From: Streptomyces diastaticus subsp. diastaticus
Lineage (GTDB): Bacteria > Actinomycetota > Actinomycetes > Streptomycetales > Streptomycetaceae
Length of the DNA stretch: 64,000 nt
Assembly: GCF_011170125.1 (NCBI RefSeq)
Contig: NZ_BLLN01000005.1
Coordinates: 1,054,001-1,118,000 of the forward strand
Reading direction: 5' to 3'
The translations under genes were made by a program, and so were the position numbers. A model generated the notes under the pieces. The model was given only the letters and a program-made list of their open reading frames with translations, did not search any database and was not told where the DNA came from. This document shows positions 52,767 to 62,067 of the stretch, piece after piece. The first letter of the stretch is position 1. Every line of letters begins with the position of its first letter.

Positions 52767-53891
52767 GTGCCTGCCAGCCGTCCCCCGTTCCGTACCCGCA
52801 CGCCGCTGCGGGCCCTGGCCGCCGCCGCGGCCCTGCCGCTGCTCGTCGGCGCCCTCGCCTCCTGCGGCTACGGTGCGGGGGCCGCGGACGACGAGAAGTC
52901 CGGCAAGGCGGCGGGCGGCAGCACGCTCTCCACCGACCAGGTGAAGCTCGGCTACTTCCCGAACCTCACCCACGCCACCGCGCTGGTCGGCGTCGAGAAG
53001 GGCCTCATCGAGAAGGAGCTGGGCGGCGCCGAACTGGTCCCCTCCACCTTCAACGCCGGGCCCTCCGAGATCGAGGCGCTCAACTCGGGCTCCATCGACA
53101 TCGGCTTCATCGGTCCCTCGCCGTCCGTCAACGGCTACGTCAGGTCGAAGGGCGACAGCCTGCGCATCGTCAGCGGCTCCGCCTCCGGCGGCGTCAAGCT
53201 GGTCGTCAACCCCGACAAGATCAAGACCGTCAAGGACCTCAAGGGCAAGAGGATCGCCACCCCGCAGCTCGGCAACACCCAGGACGTGGCGTTCCTGCAC
53301 TGGATCTCCGAGCAGGGCTGGAAGGTCGACCCGCAGTCCGGCAAGGGCGACGTGTCGGTGGTCCGCACCGACAACAAAATCACCCCGGACGCCTACAACT
53401 CCGGTTCGCTGGACGGCGCGTGGGTGCCCGAGCCGACCGCCTCCAAGCTGGTCGCCGACGGCGCGGAGGTGCTGCTGGACGAGGCCGATCTGTGGCCGGA
53501 CAAGAAGTTCGTGATCACCAACATCATCGTGTCGCAGAAGTTCCTCGAGAACCACCCGGACGCCGTCGAGGCGGTGCTGCGCGGCTCGGTGAAGACCAAC
53601 CGGTGGATCAACGACAACCCGGACGAGGCCAAGGCGTCCGCCAACGACGCGCTGAAGGCCCTCACCGGCAAGCCGCTGCCCGCCGCCATCCTCGACCCGG
53701 CGTGGGAGTCCATCCGGGTCACCGACGACCCGCTGGCCGCCACCCTCGACTCCCAGGCCCGGCACGCGGTCGACGCCGGTCTCCTGGAGAAGCCCGACCT
53801 CAAGGGCGTCTACGACCTGCGGCCGCTGAACAAGGTCCTCGAGGCCGAGGGCGCGCCCACGGTGGACGACGCCGGACTCGGCGTCAGGTAA
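52767..53891 (+). CDS. ssuA: Aliphatic sulfonate ABC transporter substrate-binding lipoprotein
   Basis: A 374-residue lipoprotein. The signal peptide ends at the lipobox LLVGALASC (Cys about residue 32). The mature part is an SsuA/NMT1-type fold: VKLGYFPNLTHATALVGVEKGLIEKEL, STFNAGPSEIEALNSGSIDIGFIGPSP, DLKGKRIATPQLGNTQDVAFLHWI. It binds sulfonate or taurine-like ligands. GTG at 52767 follows GAGAGGACACC. Its place in the sulfur operon supports a sulfur source rather than nitrate or thiamine precursors. Confidence 0.92.
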   Translation: MPASRPPFRTRTPLRALAAAAALPLLVGALASCGYGAGAADDEKSGKAAGGSTLSTDQVKLGYFPNLTHATALVGVEKGLIEKELGGAELVPSTFNAGPSEIEALNSGSIDIGFIGPSPSVNGYVRSKGDSLRIVSGSASGGVKLVVNPDKIKTVKDLKGKRIATPQLGNTQDVAFLHWISEQGWKVDPQSGKGDVSVVRTDNKITPDAYNSGSLDGAWVPEPTASKLVADGAEVLLDEADLWPDKKFVITNIIVSQKFLENHPDAVEAVLRGSVKTNRWINDNPDEAKASANDALKALTGKPLPAAILDPAWESIRVTDDPLAATLDSQARHAVDAGLLEKPDLKGVYDLRPLNKVLEAEGAPTVDDAGLGVR

Positions 53892-53973
53892 CCCTCCCGC
53901 CCGGTACCCCCGACCGCAGCCCGTCCGCCCGCTCGCCCCCGGGCGGACGGGCCCCTTCCCGGAGGTGACTCCC

Positions 53974-54798
53974 ATGACCACCACGGTCACCGAGGCAGGC
54001 CCCGCAGACGGTACGTCCGCCGGTGCCGCGCCCTCCCCGGCCGCCCGCATCGCCCACGTCTCCAAGTCCTTCCCCGGCCCGGCCGGGGACCAGCTCGTCC
54101 TCGACGACATCACCCTGGACGTGGCACCGGGCGAGTTCGTCACGCTGCTCGGCGCCTCCGGGTGCGGCAAGTCGACCCTGCTCAACCTCGTCGCCGGGCT
54201 GGACGCGCCGAGCGGCGGCACCATCGAGACGCCGGGCCGCCCGGCGCTGATGTTCCAGGAGCACGCGTTGTTCCCCTGGCTGACGGCCGGCAAGAACATC
54301 GAGCTGGCGCTGAGGCTGCGCGGCGTCCCCAGGCCGGAGCGCCGCCCACGCGCCGAGGAACTGCTGGAGCGCGTCCGGCTGGCGGGCGCCCACGGCAAGC
54401 GGGTGCACGAGCTGTCCGGCGGCATGCGCCAACGGGTGGCGCTGGCCCGGGCGCTGGCCCAGGACAGCCGGCTGCTGCTGATGGACGAGCCGTTCGCCGC
54501 GCTCGACGCCATCACCCGGGACGTGCTGCACGACGAGCTGACGCGGGTCTGGCACGCCGCCAACGAGGACCCCGACGGCCGGAAGCTGTCCGTCCTCTTC
54601 GTCACGCACAACGTCCGCGAGGCGGTACGGCTCGCCCAGCGCGTCGTGCTGCTGTCGTCCCGTCCCGGCCGGGTGGCCCGGCAGTGGACGGTGGACATCC
54701 CGCAGCCTCGCCGCATCGAGGACGCGGCCGTCGCGGAGCTGTCCGTCGAGATCACCGAAGAACTGCGTGGGGAGATCCGCCGCCATGGCCAGCACTGA
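53974..54798 (+). CDS. ssuB: Sulfonate ABC transporter ATP-binding protein
   Basis: A 274-residue ATPase. Walker A is GASGCGKST, Q-loop MFQEHALFPWL, signature LSGGMRQRVALARAL, Walker B LLMDEPFAALD, and switch VTHNVREAV. ATG at 53974 has GGAGG eight bases upstream; a GTG at 53965 is less likely. The stop lies inside the ssuC start region. Confidence 0.95.
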   Translation: MTTTVTEAGPADGTSAGAAPSPAARIAHVSKSFPGPAGDQLVLDDITLDVAPGEFVTLLGASGCGKSTLLNLVAGLDAPSGGTIETPGRPALMFQEHALFPWLTAGKNIELALRLRGVPRPERRPRAEELLERVRLAGAHGKRVHELSGGMRQRVALARALAQDSRLLLMDEPFAALDAITRDVLHDELTRVWHAANEDPDGRKLSVLFVTHNVREAVRLAQRVVLLSSRPGRVARQWTVDIPQPRRIEDAAVAELSVEITEELRGEIRRHGQH

Positions 54799-55717
54799 GA
54801 CCCACGACGCCCCCGAGGAGGCGGCCCGCGAGCCGAGGAAGCCCGCAGAGGACCTGGCGAGGGAGGACCTGGCGGGGCTGGAGGCGGGACTGGACGCCCT
54901 GGACACGGTGCCCGCCCGCCGCACCTCGCCGCGCGACACCTTCGTCCGCAAGGTGCTGCCGCCACTGGTCGCGGTCGCCCTGGTGCTGGTGGTCTGGCAG
55001 GTCCTGGTGTGGGCGCGGGTCACCGAGGAGTACAAGCTGCCCTCACCCGGCGCCGTCTGGGGCGAGGTCGCCGACGCCTGGTACCGGGGGACGCTGCTCG
55101 GCTACATCTGGACCAGTGTCTCGCGCGGCCTGCTCGGCTTCCTCTTCGCCCTGGCCATCGGTACGCCGCTGGGGCTGCTGGTGGCGCGGGTCAGGTTCGT
55201 CCGGGCGGCCGTCGGGCCGGTCCTCTCGGGGCTCCAGTCGCTGCCGTCGGTGGCCTGGGTGCCGCCCGCGGTGATCTGGCTGGGCCTCAACGACCAGATG
55301 ATGTTCGCGGTGATCCTGCTGGGCGCCGTCCCCTCCATCGCCAACGGCCTCGTCTCCGGCGTCGACCAGGTCCCCCCGCTCCACCTGCGGGCCGGACGCA
55401 CCCTCGGCGCGACCGGGCTGCGCGGCACCTGGCACATCGTGATGCCCGCGGCGCTCCCCGGTTACCTGGCGGGGCTCAAGCAGGGGTGGGCGTTCTCCTG
55501 GCGGTCGCTGATGGCCGCCGAGATCATCGCCTCCTCCCCGGAGCTCGGCATCGGCCTCGGCCAGCTCCTGGAGAACGGCCGCACCGCGAGCAGCATGCCC
55601 ATGGTCTTCCTCGCCATCCTGCTCATTCTCGTCGTCGGCGTCGCCATCGACCTGCTGATCTTCAGCCCGCTGGAGCGCTGGGTGCTGCGCGACCGCGGGC
55701 TGCTCGCCCGGAGCTGA
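54785..55717 (+). CDS. ssuC: Sulfonate ABC transporter permease
   Basis: A 310-residue permease. A charged N-terminal 55 residues precede six helices. The EAA-type loop lies in GRTLGATGLRGTWHIVMPAALPGYLAGLKQGWAFSWRSLMAAE, the usual SsuC/TauC wording. ATG at 54785 overlaps the ssuB end by 14 bases. It is followed two bases later by the chelatase gene. Confidence 0.95.
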   Translation: MASTETHDAPEEAAREPRKPAEDLAREDLAGLEAGLDALDTVPARRTSPRDTFVRKVLPPLVAVALVLVVWQVLVWARVTEEYKLPSPGAVWGEVADAWYRGTLLGYIWTSVSRGLLGFLFALAIGTPLGLLVARVRFVRAAVGPVLSGLQSLPSVAWVPPAVIWLGLNDQMMFAVILLGAVPSIANGLVSGVDQVPPLHLRAGRTLGATGLRGTWHIVMPAALPGYLAGLKQGWAFSWRSLMAAEIIASSPELGIGLGQLLENGRTASSMPMVFLAILLILVVGVAIDLLIFSPLERWVLRDRGLLARS

Positions 55718-55719
55718 CC

Positions 55720-56493
55720 ATGCGCCACCTCACCCTTCCCCCCGTCCCGCCCGTCCTGGTGGTCGTGGCCCACGGCAGCCGGGACCCCCGGCACGCCGCC
55801 ACCGTGCACAGGCTGGTCGCGCGGGTCCGCGGACTCGCCCCGGGCCTGCGGGCCGAGGCCGCGTTCCTCGACTTCGACACGGAGACGGTGCCCTCCCTTC
55901 TGGAGCGGCTGTACGCCGAGGGGGTGCGGGACGTGGTGGCGCTGCCGCTGCTGCTGACCCGGGCCTTCCACGCCAAGGCGGACCTGCCGGCCGTACTGCG
56001 CGAGAGCGCGTCCCGGCTGCCGCTGCTGCGCGTCCGGCCAGCCGGGGTGCTCGGCCCCTCCCCGCTGCTGGTGGCGGCGCTGGAGCGGCGGCTCGGTGAG
56101 GCCGGGGCCGATCTCACACAGCGTGGCTCGACCGGGGTCGTCCTGGCCTCGGCGGGCTCCTCCGACCCGGAGGCGATCGCGGTGATCGCAGACATCGCGC
56201 GGGAGTGGCGGCGCACCGGTTGGTGCGCCGTGCGGCCTGCGTTCGCCTCCGCCTGCGGTCCGGGCCGCCCCCGGACCGAGGACGCGGTCGCCGCCCTGCG
56301 CGCCGAAGGGGTGCGCGGGGTGGTGGTCGCGCCCTACGTCCTGGCCCCCGGCCGGCTGCCGGACCGGATCGCGGCGGGGGCCGCCGGGGCGGATGTCCTC
56401 GCGCCCGTGCTGGGTGCTGCGCCCGAGGTGGCGCGGCTGGTGCTGCGGCGGTATCGCGAGACCGGGGCCGGCTCGCGGCCGGCGGCCGCCTGA
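55720..56493 (+). CDS. Sirohydrochlorin chelatase (CbiX/SirB-type)
   Basis: A 257-residue protein with two CbiX repeats: VLVVVAHGSRDPRHAATVHRLVARVR with the metal-site His, and VVLASAGSSDPEAIAVIADIARE. LTRAFHAKADLP carries a second metal-binding His. It would insert Fe into sirohydrochlorin to make siroheme for the sulfite reductase at the operon start. Insertion of Co for cobalamin is an alternative, but the operon favours siroheme. ATG at 55720. Confidence 0.92.
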   Translation: MRHLTLPPVPPVLVVVAHGSRDPRHAATVHRLVARVRGLAPGLRAEAAFLDFDTETVPSLLERLYAEGVRDVVALPLLLTRAFHAKADLPAVLRESASRLPLLRVRPAGVLGPSPLLVAALERRLGEAGADLTQRGSTGVVLASAGSSDPEAIAVIADIAREWRRTGWCAVRPAFASACGPGRPRTEDAVAALRAEGVRGVVVAPYVLAPGRLPDRIAAGAAGADVLAPVLGAAPEVARLVLRRYRETGAGSRPAAA

Positions 56494-56520
56494 TCCCTCG
56501 CCGCCTCTGAGACGGGGTGA

Positions 56521-56891
56521 CCTCACACGCCGGCCGGGCTCAGTGGCCTCAAGCACCGGCGAGGCTCGGTGGCCTCAAGCACCGACCGGGCTGAAAGGAC
56601 GGCCGCGAACGCCGGCGAGGCCGAGTCTCCGCTGGGATCCGGCCCCCACGTTCCGCTCACTGATGGCCTCAAGCGCCGGCCGGGCTGAGTTTCGGCTGAT
56701 CCCGGCCCCGGGCACCGGTTCCCCTTGGCCTCGAACGTCAGCCCGCTCTCTCGCCCCTCAGCCCGGCCGGCCACCCCAGAGGCCCGGCCGGCGCTTGAGG
56801 CCATCTTGAAGCGGCACTCGAAGCCGGACCGACGCGACTCCAGCCCAGCCGGCGCTTGAGGCCACTCTCGGAGCCCGGCCGGCGCTTGAGG
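56521..56891. repeat. Cluster of AGCCCGGCCGGCGCTTGAGG-type repeats in both orientations
   Basis: Reverse copies (CCTCAAGCGCCGGCCGGGCT and variants) lie at 56521-56540, 56547-56566, 56573-56592 and 56667-56686, with a degenerate one near 56729-56745. Forward copies lie at 56781-56800, 56842-56861 and 56872-56891. The family also occurs at 44221-44302. The left half is all reverse, the right half all forward. No gene is seen in 56494-57018. Confidence 0.85.
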
Positions 56892-57018
56892 CCTCCGAGC
56901 CTGCCCGGTGGGTGAGGGCCGGGCTTGCCGGTTCGGCAAAGAAGTTGGCCTCGTGCGGGGTGCGGCCCGCAGGTTGGGGGCGCGGCGGCCACGGAGGCCG
57001 CCCTGTGGAGGGAGCCCC

Positions 57019-57621
57019 ATGGACGCCCAGTACTGGGACGAGAAGTACCGCGGCACGGACCAGCTCTTCAGCGGCGCCCCCAACGCCGTCCTGGTGACGG
57101 AGGCCGCGGAGCTGCCCCCGGGCCACGCCCTGGACCTGGGCTGCGGCGAGGGCGCCGACGCCCACTGGCTGGCTCGCCGCGGCTGGCGGGTCACCGCCGT
57201 GGACATCGCCCCGACCGCCCTGCGCCGGGCGGCGGAGGCCGCCCCCGAGCTGGCGGACCAGGTGACCTGGACGGCCGCCGACATCACCCGCACGCCCCCG
57301 GCGCCCCGCACCTACGACCTGGTCAGCGCCCACTACTTCCCGCTCCCCCGCGCCGGGGACCACGCCGCGCTCCACGGCCTGCTGGAGGCGGTGGCCCCCG
57401 GCGGCACCCTGCTCTTCACCGGCCACGACCTGGCCGGCCTGGCGGACCACCTGGAGCGGGAGTACACCCCGCACGACTTCTACCAGCCGGCGGAGGTGGC
57501 CGCCCTGCTCGGCGAGGAGTGGACGGTCCTGGTCGACGAGACGCGCCCGCGCACCACCCCGCCGCCGCCGGGCACCGGCCACACCCACGACACCGTGCTG
57601 CGGGCCCGGCGGCGTCCGTAG
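57019..57621 (+). CDS. Class I SAM-dependent methyltransferase
   Basis: A 200-residue methyltransferase. SAM motif I is ALDLGCGEGADAHWLARRGW, followed by VTAVDIAPTALRRAAE (motif II), TYDLVSAHYFPL, and VAPGGTLLFTGHD. It resembles the thiopurine/tellurite-type small methyltransferases. ATG at 57019 follows GGAGGGAGCCCC. The substrate is unknown. Confidence 0.9.
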   Translation: MDAQYWDEKYRGTDQLFSGAPNAVLVTEAAELPPGHALDLGCGEGADAHWLARRGWRVTAVDIAPTALRRAAEAAPELADQVTWTAADITRTPPAPRTYDLVSAHYFPLPRAGDHAALHGLLEAVAPGGTLLFTGHDLAGLADHLEREYTPHDFYQPAEVAALLGEEWTVLVDETRPRTTPPPPGTGHTHDTVLRARRRP

Positions 57622-57696
57622 CGGGGGCGGGGGCGCGGCCGGGCCGCGGGTATCGTCGGCCCGGTCGGCCCGTACCTCTACTCCCCTAGGAGCGAC

Positions 57697-58185
57697 ATGT
57701 CCGTCCTCGACGTCGAGATCGACGCCCTCACCGGTGGTTCCGCCGACCTGGCCCAGTACCGGGGTACGGCCGTACTGGTGGTCAACGTCGCCTCCCGGTG
57801 CGGTCTGACCCCGCAGTACGCGGGCCTGGAGAAGCTGCACCAGCGGTACGCGGCGCGGGGCTTCACCGTGCTGGGCGTGCCGTGCAACCAGTTCATGGGC
57901 CAGGAGCCGGGCACCGCCGAGGAGATCGCCGCCTTCTGCTCGGCCACGTACGGCGCGACCTTCCCGATGACGGAGAAGACCGACGTCAACGGCGCGGGCC
58001 GGCACCCGCTCTACACCGGGCTGGTGGGGACGGCCGACGGTGAGGGCCACACCGGGGACATCCGCTGGAACTTCGAGAAGTTCCTCATCGCCCCGGACGG
58101 CACGGTCGCCGCGCGCTTCTCGCCGCAGACGGAGCCCGACGCCGAGGAGATCTCCTCGGCGGTCGAGGCGGTCCTCCCCCGCTGA
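57697..58185 (+). CDS. Glutathione peroxidase-family thiol peroxidase
   Basis: A 162-residue peroxidase. The peroxidatic Cys is in VNVASRCGLTPQYAGLEKLH, the Gln and Trp partners are in VLGVPCNQFMGQEPG and DIRWNFEKFLI. A Cys in AAFCSATYGATFPM may resolve. Actinomycetes use mycothiol or thioredoxin, so the donor is probably thioredoxin. It has CTAGGAG upstream. Confidence 0.95.
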   Translation: MSVLDVEIDALTGGSADLAQYRGTAVLVVNVASRCGLTPQYAGLEKLHQRYAARGFTVLGVPCNQFMGQEPGTAEEIAAFCSATYGATFPMTEKTDVNGAGRHPLYTGLVGTADGEGHTGDIRWNFEKFLIAPDGTVAARFSPQTEPDAEEISSAVEAVLPR

Positions 58186-58243
58186 CACGCGGACGACCGC
58201 CGTGCCCCGTGGGGGTGGGCGCGGCGGTCGCCGGTTGCGGGCA

Positions 58244-58271
58244 GGTGCCCCGGGCCGGAGCCCGGGGCACC
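58244..58271. terminator. 12-bp hairpin between convergent genes
   Basis: Arms 58244-58255 and 58260-58271 (GGTGCCCCGGGC / GCCCGGGGCACC), loop CGGA, lying between the peroxidase stop and the protease stop; usable in both directions. Confidence 0.75.
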
Positions 58272-58305
58272 CGTGCCGAACGCGTCGGCACAGTACGTCG
58301 GGTGA

Positions 58306-59517
58306 TTACTCGACGACCTTCAGGAGCAGGTTGGGCGTGCCGGCGCTCGGGTTGGTGATGGCGTCCGCGGTGGCACCCTCGGTGAGCGCGGTGGCGACCT
58401 CCTCCGGAGTGGCCTCCGGGTTGCCCGCGAGGTAGACGGCGGCGGCGCCGACGACGTGCGGGGTGGCCATGGAGGTGCCGGAGATGGTGTTGGTGGCGTC
58501 GTCGCCGGTGTTCCAGGCCGAGGTGATCTCGGAGCCCGGGGCGTAGATGTCGACGATGTCGCCGTAGTTGGAGAAGGAGGACTGCGCGTCGTCCTCGTCG
58601 GAGGAGGCCACGGTGATGGCCTCCTCGACGCGGGCGGGCGAGCTGGACGAGGCGTCGCTGGACTCGTTGCCCGCGGCGACACCGTAGGTGACCCCGGCGG
58701 CGATGGAGTTGCGGACCGCGGTGTCGAGGGCCTCGTCGGCGCCGCCGCCGAGGCTCATGTTGGCGACGGACGGGCCGGAGTGGTTCTCGGTGACCCAGTC
58801 GATGCCGGCGATGACCTGCTCGGTGGTGCCGGAACCGTTGTCGTCCAGGACGCGGACGGCGACGATGTCCGCCTTCTTGGCAACACCGTGGGCGGCACCG
58901 GCGATGGTGCCGGCGACGTGGGTGCCGTGGCCGTTGCCGTCGTCGGCGTCGTCGTCGTTGTCCACCGCGTCGTAGCCGGAGGTGGCGCGGCCCTCGAAGT
59001 CCTCGTGGGTCACGCGGACGCCCGTGTCGATGACGTAGGCGGTGACGCCCTCACCGGCCGCGTCGGGGTAGTTGTACTCGCCGTCGCCGGCGGTCTCGGT
59101 CTGGTCGATGCGGTCCAGGCCCCAGGACGGCGGGTTGGTCTGGGTCGCGTCGATGGTGAACTTCTTGTTCTGGACGACCTTCTCGACCGCCGGGTCGGCG
59201 GCCAGGCGCTTGGCGTCCTCCAGCGACATGCCGGCGGTGGAGAAGCCGTTGACGGCCGAGCCGTAGTTGCGCTTGAAGGTGCCGCCGTACTCCTTGGCCA
59301 GGCCCTTCTTCTCGGCCTTGCTGGCCTTCTCGTCGAGCATGACGATGTAGCTGCCGGAGACGGCGCCCTTGGCCGTGGTGCCGTAGACCTTGCCCTCGAC
59401 GGGCGCCGGCGCGGCGCCCGCGAACGGGCTCGCGAAGACGGTGACGCCGACCGCCATGGCGGTGGTGGCTATCGCGGCGGTGAGCTTGGTCCTGCGGGCA
59501 CGCTGGTGAGTTGCCAT
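58306..59517 (-). CDS. Secreted S8 family peptidase (subtilisin-like)
   Basis: A 403-residue exported protease. The signal peptide covers about residues 1-36 ([26 protein letters not shown]). An I9-type propeptide follows ([23 protein letters not shown] ... [23 protein letters not shown]). The catalytic triad is D in AYVIDTGV, H in [15 protein letters not shown] and S in [14 protein letters not shown], with the oxyanion Asn in [20 protein letters not shown] at 59517 follows GAGGAG. It has no sorting or anchoring tail, so it is likely released. Confidence 0.96.
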   Translation of the reverse strand: MATHQRARRTKLTAAIATTAMAVGVTVFASPFAGAAPAPVEGKVYGTTAKGAVSGSYIVMLDEKASKAEKKGLAKEYGGTFKRNYGSAVNGFSTAGMSLEDAKRLAADPAVEKVVQNKKFTIDATQTNPPSWGLDRIDQTETAGDGEYNYPDAAGEGVTAYVIDTGVRVTHEDFEGRATSGYDAVDNDDDADDGNGHGTHVAGTIAGAAHGVAKKADIVAVRVLDDNGSGTTEQVIAGIDWVTENHSGPSVANMSLGGGADEALDTAVRNSIAAGVTYGVAAGNESSDASSSSPARVEEAITVASSDEDDAQSSFSNYGDIVDIYAPGSEITSAWNTGDDATNTISGTSMATPHVVGAAAVYLAGNPEATPEEVATALTEGATADAITNPSAGTPNLLLKVVE

Positions 59518-60140
59518 GAAGAGGGATCTCCTCGCGCTGTGGGGGGTTATGAGGGTGCGCGGCGCGCACCGTCCGCCCGAGTACGGCAGTGGGGGTGGGA
59601 CGGGTGATGCGGCCGGACGCCAACTGCCCCGGAAATTCTCGCGAATTGCTGGGGCTGGAACGAAACCCTGTCTGATTGACGCGCGCAGATCAAGACCTTC
59701 ATGCGCCTGTGACTTGTTCAACAAGTTTTCGTAATCACAAATCCGCGACCTGCAGACACTTCGGGCACCGGCGGCCGCTTCCCCCGCTCGTCGAGGACAT
59801 GCGCGCCACGCACGTGAAGGTTCTGCGGTCGCTGCGGCGACTTGGTGATCACTCGTCGGGCCTCGTGAGCACACGCGGACACGCCCCACGCGCCCGGCAC
59901 GACCGGAGCGCGGCGCCTCAGTTGGGGCGGCCACCGGCTGGCCGGATCGCCACGGCACACTCCACGCCACAGCGTCCGGAATCAGCCACCCGAACGGCCG
60001 GGAATCCCCGCCGTCCGCCCGGCGGGCCCGTCCGCCGAACGGACGCCCCCCACCTCGCAGCGGTACAGCGGCGGGCCGGGAAAGCCGACACAACACAGCG
60101 AACGACGCGTATCGGATACCGCTCGCCGCTGGAGGTCCTC
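59518..60140. promoter_or_regulatory. Divergent intergenic region with AT-rich dyad
   Basis: An unusually AT-rich stretch at about 59640-59750 contains the perfect dyad ACTTGTTCAACAAGT (59712-59726, centre C). It is about 195 bases upstream of the protease start on the minus strand and probably its control region. No gene is seen in the rest. Confidence 0.5.
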
Positions 60141-60806
60141 ATGACGCTCTCTCACGCCCCCTCCACCGAGGCCCTGGACGAGGAGGCGGCACGCCTCCAC
60201 GAGTCCGCCGCCTGGCAGGAACTCATCGCCTCCTGGCCCACCACCGCCGCCCCCGGCCTCCACCCCGGCCCCACTCCGGTTCCCGGGCCGGACCCGGTCA
60301 CGCCCGACCGGGGGACCGACGCCCCGCGGGAGGAGTGGCGCGCCCTGCTCTCCGTCCCGGTCGCCGAACTGGTCGCACGGGCCGCCCGTGCCCTCCCCGC
60401 ACCGGACCCGGCCGCCGCGTCCCCGCTCCCGGGCCGGATCGGGGCGGTCCTTCCCGACCGCCTGTACGGCTGGCGGCGCGCGGGCAGCGCCGAGGTCCTC
60501 CCCTCGGTCCACCTGGCGTACGCACGGCGCGTCCTGGTCGACTGGGGCTGGCAGAACCGGCCGTACCGGATGCGGAACCTGCGCGGCGCCCGCTGCCTGT
60601 GCGGTGCCCTGCTCACCGCCCACCGCCTGGGCCAGGGCAGCCTGGACACCGCCAACCGCTCGGCGGCCTGGCTGATGACCGAGCTGCACGCCCGGGGCTG
60701 GCGCGACCTCATCGGCCCGTGGAACCGCGCGCCGGGCAGGACGGCCGACGAGGCTCTGGAGCTGCTGGACGCGGCGACGGCACGGGCCCGCCACGCCGGC
60801 GAATGA
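60141..60806 (+). CDS. DUF6197-family protein
   Basis: A 221-residue protein. The N-terminal 110 residues are Pro/Ala-rich with little structure. The C-terminal half reads VHLAYARRVLVDWGWQNRPYRMRNLRGARCLCGALLTAHR and LIGPWNRAPGRTADEALELLDAATARA, the pattern of DUF6197 proteins as I recall (a CxxGAL core and a WN...PGRT tail). ATG at 60141 has GGAGG upstream. No function is known. Confidence 0.75.
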   Translation: MTLSHAPSTEALDEEAARLHESAAWQELIASWPTTAAPGLHPGPTPVPGPDPVTPDRGTDAPREEWRALLSVPVAELVARAARALPAPDPAAASPLPGRIGAVLPDRLYGWRRAGSAEVLPSVHLAYARRVLVDWGWQNRPYRMRNLRGARCLCGALLTAHRLGQGSLDTANRSAAWLMTELHARGWRDLIGPWNRAPGRTADEALELLDAATARARHAGE

Positions 60807-60857
60807 GACCGGCGTCGAGGACCGGGCCGTCCCTGAGTCCCCTCCGGAAGACACCGA

Positions 60858-60888
60858 GGGCGCGGCCCTTGGGCGAAGGGCCGCGCCC
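60858..60888. terminator. Perfect 13-bp hairpin
   Basis: Arms 60858-60870 and 60876-60888 (GGGCGCGGCCCTT / AAGGGCCGCGCCC), loop GGGCG, between the DUF6197 stop (+) and the MscS stop (-). Confidence 0.78.
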
Positions 60889-60942
60889 CGGGGGTGGAGC
60901 GGTGGCGGCGGGTCCGGCGGAGGGAGGCGAGCCGAGGGACTC

Positions 60943-62067
60943 TCAGCCCCGCCCGGTGTCCGGCAGTTCGCGGGGCTCGTCGACGGCGCCGCCGTCCTTG
61001 TCCAGCAGGCTGCCGGCGGGCCGCGTCGGCACCGGCTCGGCGGAGCCGGTGGTGACGCGGGGCAGCGCGTAGGGGTGCTCCTCGGCGAGCCAGACGAGGA
61101 GCTGTTCGCGGACGGTGCAGCGGACGGTCCAGATGTCGTCGGCGTCCCGGGCCGTGACGACGACGCGCACCTCCATGGTGGTGGCGGTGGAGTCGGTGAC
61201 GGCCAGGTTCCAGCTGCGCCCGTCCCACGCCTCGCAGTGGTCGAGGATCTCCTCGGTCTTCTTGCGCATCATGCCGAGCGGGGCCCGGTGGTCGAGCTGG
61301 AAGAAGACCGACCCGGTCATCTGCGCGCCGCCGCGCGACCAGTTCTCGAAGGGCTGGCTGGTGAAGTAGGAGACGGGCATGGTGAGGCGCCGCTCGTCCC
61401 AGGTGCGCACGGCGACCACGGTGAGGGTCACCTCGTCGATGACACCCCATTCCCCGTCGACGACCACGGTGTCACCGAGCCGCACCATGTCGCCGAAGGC
61501 GATCTGGAACCCGGCGAAGAGGTTGCCGAGGGTGGACTGGGCGGCGACACCCGCGACGATGCCGATGATGCCCGCCGAGGCGAGCATCGAGGTGCCGACG
61601 GCGCGCAGCTCGGGGAAGGTCAGCAGCATCGCCGCACCCGCGACCACGCAGACGACGGCCGTGACGATGCGCATGATCAGCGTGACCTGGGTGCGCACCC
61701 GCCGCACCCGCGCCCGGTCGGCGGACATCGAGGCGTACCGCGCGTACGTCGACTCGACGGCGGCGGCCGCCGCACGCAGCACCAGCCAGGCGCTGGAGGC
61801 GATCAGGACGAGTGAGAGCAACTGCCCGATGCCCGCCTCGTGGTTCTGGATGATGTCCAGCTTGGTCTGCCGGTAGGAGCCGCGCAGGATCGCGGTGAGC
61901 AGCACCACCTGGAGCGGCGGTCGGCAGCGGCGCAGCAGGCCCCAGAGCGGGGTCTCCGGGTGGCGGGCGTTGGCCCTCCTCAACAGCAGGTCGGCGAGCC
62001 AGCCGAGCAGCAGGGTGAGGGCGAGTGCACCGCCCACGACGATCAGCGGACGCAGTACGTTCTCCAT
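60943..62067 (-). CDS. Small-conductance mechanosensitive channel (MscS family)
   Basis: A 374-residue protein with helices at about residues 5-25, 75-100 and 125-150, then the pore-lining helix AVGTSMLASAGIIGIVAGVAAQSTLGNLFAG. The soluble part follows: RLGDTVVVDGEWGVIDEVTLTVVAVRTWDERRLTMPVSYF, ending in the beta domain and a polar tail. The channel opens on osmotic down-shock. ATG at 62067. Confidence 0.93.
   Translation of the reverse strand: MENVLRPLIVVGGALALTLLLGWLADLLLRRANARHPETPLWGLLRRCRPPLQVVLLTAILRGSYRQTKLDIIQNHEAGIGQLLSLVLIASSAWLVLRAAAAAVESTYARYASMSADRARVRRVRTQVTLIMRIVTAVVCVVAGAAMLLTFPELRAVGTSMLASAGIIGIVAGVAAQSTLGNLFAGFQIAFGDMVRLGDTVVVDGEWGVIDEVTLTVVAVRTWDERRLTMPVSYFTSQPFENWSRGGAQMTGSVFFQLDHRAPLGMMRKKTEEILDHCEAWDGRSWNLAVTDSTATTMEVRVVVTARDADDIWTVRCTVREQLLVWLAEEHPYALPRVTTGSAEPVPTRPAGSLLDKDGGAVDEPRELPDTGRG

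Noticed and set aside
56521..56891. CRISPR array
   Set aside because: Repeat units vary, occur in both orientations and spacing is irregular; there are no cas genes.
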